DNA from: Clostridia bacterium
GTDB lineage: Bacteria; Bacillota_A; Clostridia; Oscillospirales; CAG-272
Direction of reading: 5' to 3'
NCBI GenBank assembly: GCA_017454075.1
Contig: JAFTDQ010000063.1
Span: 1 to 14,851, forward strand
DNA length: 14,851 nt
Positions 14,286 to 14,851 of the stretch are shown one piece after another. Under the pieces are notes generated by a model. The model was not told the DNA's origin. It saw nothing but the letters and a program-made list of their open reading frames with translations, and did no database searches. The position numbers were made by a program, and so were the translations under genes. How positions within the stretch are numbered: position 1 is the first letter of the stretch; the number at the start of each line of letters is the position of its first letter.

Positions 14286-14530
14286 GAATTATCATTCTCC
14301 TGCGGTGCCACCCCGCTTGACGGCAAAGCCGCCCACTCGTCCGTACTTTCATACGGCAGCGCCTTTCACGGTGCGCCGCGCCGTCTCGCCTCCGCGCGTC
14401 GTCCGTCGCCGCGCTTTTCGGCTCGCCCTCGGAAGTCCATTCGTTTCCGCGCCCCACACCGCGATCTCACCGCCCGCGGCTCTCTTTGGAAGGACTTCGA
14501 AAAGTACTTGCTCTTCTTCATCGGTTTGAT
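14286..14530 (-). promoter_or_regulatory. T-box riboswitch sensing tRNA-Trp
   Basis: About 245-nt leader between promoter and attenuator. Stem I shows the family run AGAGAGCC and a GGTG-GA segment. On its 3' side GAATGGACTTCCGAGGG has UGG (14439-14437) at the specifier position, the tryptophan codon. The T-box AGCGGGGTGGCACCGCA lies at 14317-14302. Its bulge UGGC pairs with an acceptor end GCCA, that is discriminator G73, as expected for bacterial tRNA-Trp. Known mechanism: uncharged tRNA binds stem I and the bulge, stabilises the antiterminator, and transcription continues into trpB. Two extra small hairpins (CCGTA/TACGG and GGCGGC/GCCGTC) lie between stem I and the T-box. The exact stem I pairing around UGG should be folded to confirm the specifier. 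Confidence 0.9.
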
Positions 14531-14536
14531 GGCGGA

Positions 14537-14565
14537 ATTATACCGCTTTACCGCGGTAAAGTCAA
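14537..14565 (-). promoter_or_regulatory. Promoter of the T-box/trpB unit
   Basis: Minus strand: -35 TTGACT (14565-14560), 17-bp spacer, -10 TATAAT (14542-14537). Transcription should start near 14530, directly before stem I of the T-box. Confidence 0.85.
14546..14561. promoter_or_regulatory. 16-bp palindrome inside the trpB promoter
   Basis: CTTTACCGCGGTAAAG is perfectly self-complementary. It fills the spacer between -35 and -10 and overlaps the edge of the -35. This is a classic place for a repressor operator. No protein can be assigned from this window. Confidence 0.55.
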
Positions 14566-14665
14566 GAGGGTTTTCGGCGCGAAAAAACGATTTTACATTT
14601 TGTTCACAAACGGCGGAAAGCCCGGCGCCGTGATTTCCCAGCTGACGGTTTTTTTCCGCCAGGCG

Positions 14666-14728
14666 CTCCCTTTCCACCTCATCCGGTCGCGTCGCGACCA
14701 CCTTCTCCTCAAGGAGAAGGCTTTCAAA
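14666..14728. repeat. Repeat module D, right copy
   Basis: Direct repeat of 226-288 with two differences in 63 bp, both in the loop of the first hairpin (GGTCGC-GTC-GCGACC). It lies upstream of the trpB promoter. No gene is seen between 14566 and the end of the window. Confidence 0.85.
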
Positions 14729-14751
14729 AATCAGCAGAATGCCAAACGAAA

Positions 14752-14845
14752 GGCCCCCTTGTGTAAAGGGGGACGGGATCCCCCAAAAATGCCGGCATTT
14801 TTGCGGGGCCCCTACGCTGGAACCGAAGGTGACTGGGGGATTGTT
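14752..14845. repeat. Compound palindromic repeat at right end
   Basis: Contains the hairpin CCCCCTT-gtgta-AAGGGGG (14754-14772), the short palindrome GGGATCCC (14775-14782), the 18-bp perfect palindrome AAAAATGCCGGCATTTTT (14785-14802), and the terminal ACCGAAGGT dyad followed by GACTGGGGGATTG. The outer parts look like one double-hairpin module. The central palindrome looks like a second element inserted into it. Confidence 0.5.
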
Positions 14846-14851
14846 TTATCT

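Noticed and set aside
13866..14633. 255-aa plus-strand frame
   Set aside because: Antisense to the trpB start and to the T-box leader, whose RNA structure explains the sequence better.
1..14851. tRNA, rRNA, transposase, integrase or phage genes
   Set aside because: I looked for cloverleaf ends, rRNA signatures and DDE or integrase motifs and saw none in the window.

Overview
The window looks like a chromosomal segment of an uncultured, GC-rich Clostridia-type Bacillota. The support is a tRNA-Trp T-box leader, strong AAGGAG-type ribosome binding sites, sigma-70-like promoters with 17-18 bp spacers, a recG-ispD-ispF-rpe operon, and a small XRE/sigma-like regulator coupled to a membrane protein with an anti-sigma-like N-terminus. 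The species cannot be named from this sequence.

Layout. Positions 1-328 hold no gene but four short double-hairpin repeat modules. Positions 419-2594 carry an orphan pair of diverged Rnf genes (RnfC-like, RnfD-like). The other Rnf subunits are not next to them, and conserved cofactor motifs appear to be missing. A small membrane-protein gene (2481-2750, minus) with its own very good promoter runs convergently and lies antisense to the last 37 codons of the rnfD-like gene. Positions 2849-7878 are a tight co-directional operon: recG (frame broken near 3264-3270), ispD, ispF, rpe, and a membrane-anchored alpha/beta hydrolase. It ends at a strong hairpin terminator.

Positions 7927-9046 are a patchwork of lower GC. 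They hold a 25-codon remnant of a second trpB 3' end carrying an exact 35-codon in-frame deletion, a lipoprotein gene, a doubtful 36-aa ORF, and two minus-strand promoters that are clearly related in sequence. Positions 9047-12684 form a two-gene cassette. The first gene encodes a 150-aa regulator with an N-terminal XRE helix-turn-helix and a C-terminal sigma region-4-like helix-turn-helix. The second, translationally coupled gene encodes a 1062-aa single-pass membrane protein with an anti-sigma-like cytoplasmic start, a cysteine cluster, a beta-rich middle and a helical C-terminal half outside the membrane. I read this as a candidate transmembrane signalling system of unknown stimulus, and it is the most interesting part of the window.

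Positions 12843-14565 are a minus-strand tryptophan unit: a TrpB2-type synthase under a tRNA-Trp T-box. A 16-bp perfect palindrome sits inside its core promoter and suggests a second, DNA-level control. The right end (14566-14851) has no gene but carries another copy of the left-end repeat and a second compound palindromic repeat.
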